Assembly: GCF_945859705.1 (NCBI RefSeq)
Contig: NC_079135.1
Coordinates: forward strand, 16,308,501 to 16,372,500
DNA from: Episyrphus balteatus
Taxonomy: Eukaryota > Arthropoda > Insecta > Diptera > Syrphidae
Reading direction: 5' to 3'
DNA: 64,000 nt
Position numbers and translations under genes: made by a program. Shown here piece after piece: positions 61,514 to 64,000 of the stretch (position 1 is its first letter; every line of letters starts with the position of its first letter). The notes under the pieces are model-generated. The model saw nothing but the letters and a program-made list of their open reading frames with translations. It was not told the DNA's origin and made no database searches.

Positions 61514-61690
61514 CCTATATTCAAAGAAGTCAACGAAGTCAAAGAAGTCGAAGAAGTCAAAGAAGTCAAAGAAGTCAAAGAAGTCAAAGAAGTCAAAGAA
61601 GTCAAAGAAGTCAAAGAAGTCAAAGAAGTCAAAGAAGTCAAAGAAGTCGAAGAAATCAGAGAAGTAGAAGAACTCCGAGAAGCTGAATAA
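61514..61690 (+). repeat. AAGAAGTCA 9-bp minisatellite in internal segment 1
   Basis: A run of AAGAAGTCA units with interspersed GTCGAAGAA variants. The equivalent run in segment 2 (about 62204-62388) is one unit longer and in segment 3 (about 62903-63069) one unit shorter. The frames give Gln-Arg-Ser repeats on plus and Thr-Ser-Leu repeats on minus; both are by-products of the 9-bp period. Confidence 0.9.
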
Positions 61691-61900
61691 GTCGAAGAAT
61701 TCGGATAAATCGAAGAAGTCGAAGAATTCGGAGAACTCGAAGAAATCAAAGAAGTCAAAGAAGCTGAATAAGTCGAAGAAATCGATGAAATCGGAAAAAA
61801 AAATTAGTTAAAGAACTAGAAGAAGTTGAAAAAATGGTTTGGTTCTTTAATTATCGTATTTTTTTTTTTTGTTATTATATTATTTTATTTTTTATTTAAG

Positions 61901-61920
61901 TACAATCGAGGTCGATTGTA
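61901..61920. repeat. 20-bp palindrome near the internal-segment end
   Basis: TACAATCGA-GG-TCGATTGTA: 9-bp perfect arms with a 2-bp spacer. It recurs at 62600-62619 and 63281-63300, always 18 bp before the next direct repeat. Confidence 0.9.
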
Positions 61921-61938
61921 AAATCAGGATGGCCGAAC

Positions 61939-62160
61939 TGTAATAGCCATAGCCATTTTGTATATATAAGATTAGTTATTTACTGTATTATATATTTAGA
62001 ATATACTTTATCAAACTTAAATAGAAATAGTTTTTGAAAATAATGTTTATAAAATATTGAAAAATATATTTATTCTGATATAGAATTTCAAACAATATTG
62101 TTGTGTTTAATAAAATCAACATGATAAAATAATTGTTTGGATAAATATCCTGACATTATA
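61939..62160 (+). repeat. 222-bp LTR-like direct repeat, copy 2
   Basis: Same length and ends as copy 1. Confidence 0.8.
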
Positions 62161-62637
62161 ATCTCAGAAGTGGGATACGAATTTAAAAGACAAAAAAAAA
62201 TGCCCTATATTCAAAGAAGTCAACGAAGTCAAAGAAGTCGAAGAAGTCAAAGAAGTCAAAGAAGTCAAAGAAGTCAAAGAAGTCAAAGAAGTCAAAGAAG
62301 TCAAAGAAGTCAAAGAAGTCAAAGAAGTCAAAGAAGTCAAAGAAGTCGAAGAAATCAGAGAAGTAGAAGAACTCCGAGAAGCTGAATAAGTCGAAGAATT
62401 CGGATAAATCGAAGAAGTCGAAGAATTCGGAGAACTCGAAGAAATCAAAGAAGTCAAAGAAGCTGAATAAGTCGAAGAAATCGATGAAATCGGAAAAAAA
62501 AATTAGTTAAAGAACTAGAAGAAGTTGAAAAAATGGTTTGGTTCTTTAATTATCGTATTTTTTTTTTTTGTTATTATATTATTTTATTTTTTATTTAAGT
62601 ACAATCGAGGTCGATTGTAAAATCAGGATGGCCGAAC

Positions 62638-62859
62638 TGTAATAGCCATAGCCATTTTGTATATATAAGATTAGTTATTTACTGTATTATATATTTAGAA
62701 TATACTTTATCAAACTTAAATAGAAATAGTTTTTGAAAATAATGTTTATAAAATATTGAAAAATATATTTATTCTGATATAGAATTTCAAACAATATTGT
62801 TGTGTTTAATAAAATCAACATGATAAAATAATTGTTTGGATAAATATCCTGACATTATA
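62638..62859 (+). repeat. 222-bp LTR-like direct repeat, copy 3
   Basis: Same length and ends as copy 1. Confidence 0.8.
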
Positions 62860-63318
62860 ATCTCAGAAGTGGGATACGAATTTAAAAGACAAAAAAAAAT
62901 GCCCTATATTCAAAGAAGTCAACGAAGTCAAAGAAGTCGAAGAAGTCAAAGAAGTCAAAGAAGTCAAAGAAGTCAAAGAAGTCAAAGAAGTCAAAGAAGT
63001 CAAAGAAGTCAAAGAAGTCAAAGAAGTCGAAGAAATCAGAGAAGTAGAAGAACTCCGAGAAGCTGAATAAGTCGAAGAATTCGGATAAATCGAAGAAGTC
63101 GAAGAATTCGGAGAACTCGAAGAAATCAAAGAAGTCAAAGAAGCTGAATAAGTCGAAGAAATCGATGAAATCGGAAAAAAAAATTAGTTAAAGAACTAGA
63201 AGAAGTTGAAAAAATGGTTTGGTTCTTTAATTATCGTATTTTTTTTTTTTGTTATTATATTATTTTATTTTTTATTTAAGTACAATCGAGGTCGATTGTA
63301 AAATCAGGATGGCCGAAC

Positions 63319-63540
63319 TGTAATAGCCATAGCCATTTTGTATATATAAGATTAGTTATTTACTGTATTATATATTTAGAATATACTTTATCAAACTTAA
63401 ATAGAAATAGTTTTTGAAAATAATGTTTATAAAATATTGAAAAATATATTTATTCTGATATAGAATTTCAAACAATATTGTTGTGTTTAATAAAATCAAC
63501 ATGATAAAATAATTGTTTGGATAAATATCCTGACATTATA
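63319..63540 (+). repeat. 222-bp LTR-like direct repeat, copy 4 (terminal)
   Basis: Same length and start as the others. After CATTATA it continues ATATCAAG instead of ATCTCAGAAG, which marks the right edge of the element. Confidence 0.8.
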
Positions 63541-64000
63541 ATATCAAGAAAACATATCAACAAAATCTTATAATGCCATTGATAACAAACATCTTAATAC
63601 AAAATTTCAAAAAGGTTTTCAAAAAAATTGATTTTTTTTCTTGATAATTTAAGAATTATTATTAAGCAATTGGTTCTAAAAAATTATTTTAAAAAAATTT
63701 CTTTGTATGAAGAGTTTCTAAAATATGAATCATACCATCTTTGAAGTGTTACTGACCCATTGTTTAGGCTTTATTTTATAGAGAAAGAATAAAATGTTAA
63801 ACACATTTTCATACATAAAATTTTTTTAAAATAATTTGCAACATTATTAGCAACAAAATCATGTTTAGGTATATAAAAAAAGGTTACGCATACGCCACCA
63901 TGACCCGTGAATCATTTTACTGTAGCAATCATTTTCAACATTGAGTAAAAGTTATTTTAAAAATTAAAAATATTAAAAAACCAACTCTCAAACAATGTGA
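63541..64000. other. A+T-rich DNA at the window end
   Basis: Unique A+T-rich sequence after the LTR-like array. No gene or repeat was recognised. Confidence 0.5.

Larger units (their letters stand above)
61249..63540 (+). mobile_element. Tandem miniature LTR-like element: four 222-bp direct repeats, three internal segments
   Basis: Direct repeats of exactly 222 bp lie at 61249-61470, 61939-62160, 62638-62859 and 63319-63540. They start TGTAATAG and end CATTATA, a near match to the TG...CA ends of LTRs. Each holds TATATATAAG (61271 in copy 1) and AATAAA (61419-61424), in the order expected of an LTR. The internal segments are 468, 477 and 459 bp, differing by multiples of 9. Each starts ATCTCAGAAGTGGGATACG (a possible primer-binding site) and contains an AAGAAGTCA 9-bp minisatellite, a palindrome TACAATCGAGGTCGATTGTA, and AATCAGGATGGCCGAAC just before the next repeat. 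The flanks are ATAT on both sides (61245-61248 and 63541-63544). No gag or pol is present. Outside the 9-bp count the copies looked identical by eye. It could instead be an ordinary complex satellite. Confidence 0.7.

Noticed and set aside
61901..61920. Helitron 3'-end hairpin
   Set aside because: The palindrome is not followed by a CTRR end at the usual 10-12 bp distance, and the direct-repeat layout fits an LTR-like array better.
61447..63138. Ser/Arg/Gln-rich (SR-like) plus frames and Thr-Ser-Leu minus frames
   Set aside because: They translate the AAGAAGTCA minisatellite. Their lengths differ only by the number of 9-bp units, and neither strand shows independent coding evidence.

Overview
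The window looks like intergenic or intronic DNA from an insect, most likely a fly (Diptera). It is strongly A+T-rich, full of microsatellites, and carries a 5'-truncated Jockey-type LINE, several small inverted-repeat DNA transposons, and one gene of the DM9/DUF3421 family. No bacterial gene, rRNA, tRNA or CRISPR array was seen. The species cannot be named from the sequence.

Layout. 1-3.9 kb: A+T-rich DNA with a 0.48-kb (TTTTA)n tract. 3.9-16.1 kb: a 12-kb satellite of 72-bp monomers (about 170 copies) with nested higher-order duplications, interrupted by a 0.15-kb fragment of the retroelement-like repeat that sits at 61-63.5 kb. 17.5-18.2 kb: a degenerate spaced repeat. 18.77-19.79 kb, minus strand: the only convincing host gene, a two-exon secreted DM9-repeat protein. 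20.9-21.6 kb: a 0.69-kb element with short terminal inverted repeats. 24.4-25.3 kb: a 122-bp tandem repeat. 26.5-27.9 kb: a 9-bp minisatellite. 29.9-32.5 kb: a composite inverted-repeat element with a nested 236-bp MITE. 34.4-35.4 kb: a foldback-like element. 37.5-38.8 kb: a 30-bp minisatellite hosting a TTAA-flanked MITE. 44.6-45.1 kb: a second TTAA-flanked MITE of another family. 45.1-48.2 kb: an 11-bp CpG-rich minisatellite (about 255 units) bracketed by inverted arms. 50.7-52.2 kb: the truncated LINE with an 11-bp target-site duplication. 56.56-57.23 kb: a Foldback-like element with arms of inverted 15-18-bp repeats and a candidate 9-bp target duplication. 59.85-60.56 kb: a less A+T-biased stretch that could be a promoter or 5' UTR. 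61.25-63.54 kb: four 222-bp direct repeats alternating with three 459-477-bp internal segments, resembling a tandem miniature LTR element.

The genes do not form a pathway. The recurring theme is structural: at least three unrelated elements have inverted arms around a tandem-repeat core, and mobile elements repeatedly sit inside tandem arrays. The most unusual objects are the arm-flanked 11-bp array, the Foldback-like element at 56.6 kb, the miniature LTR-like tandem array, and the sharing of a near-identical fragment between that array and the 72-bp satellite about 49 kb away. All identities were judged by eye, without alignment or database search.
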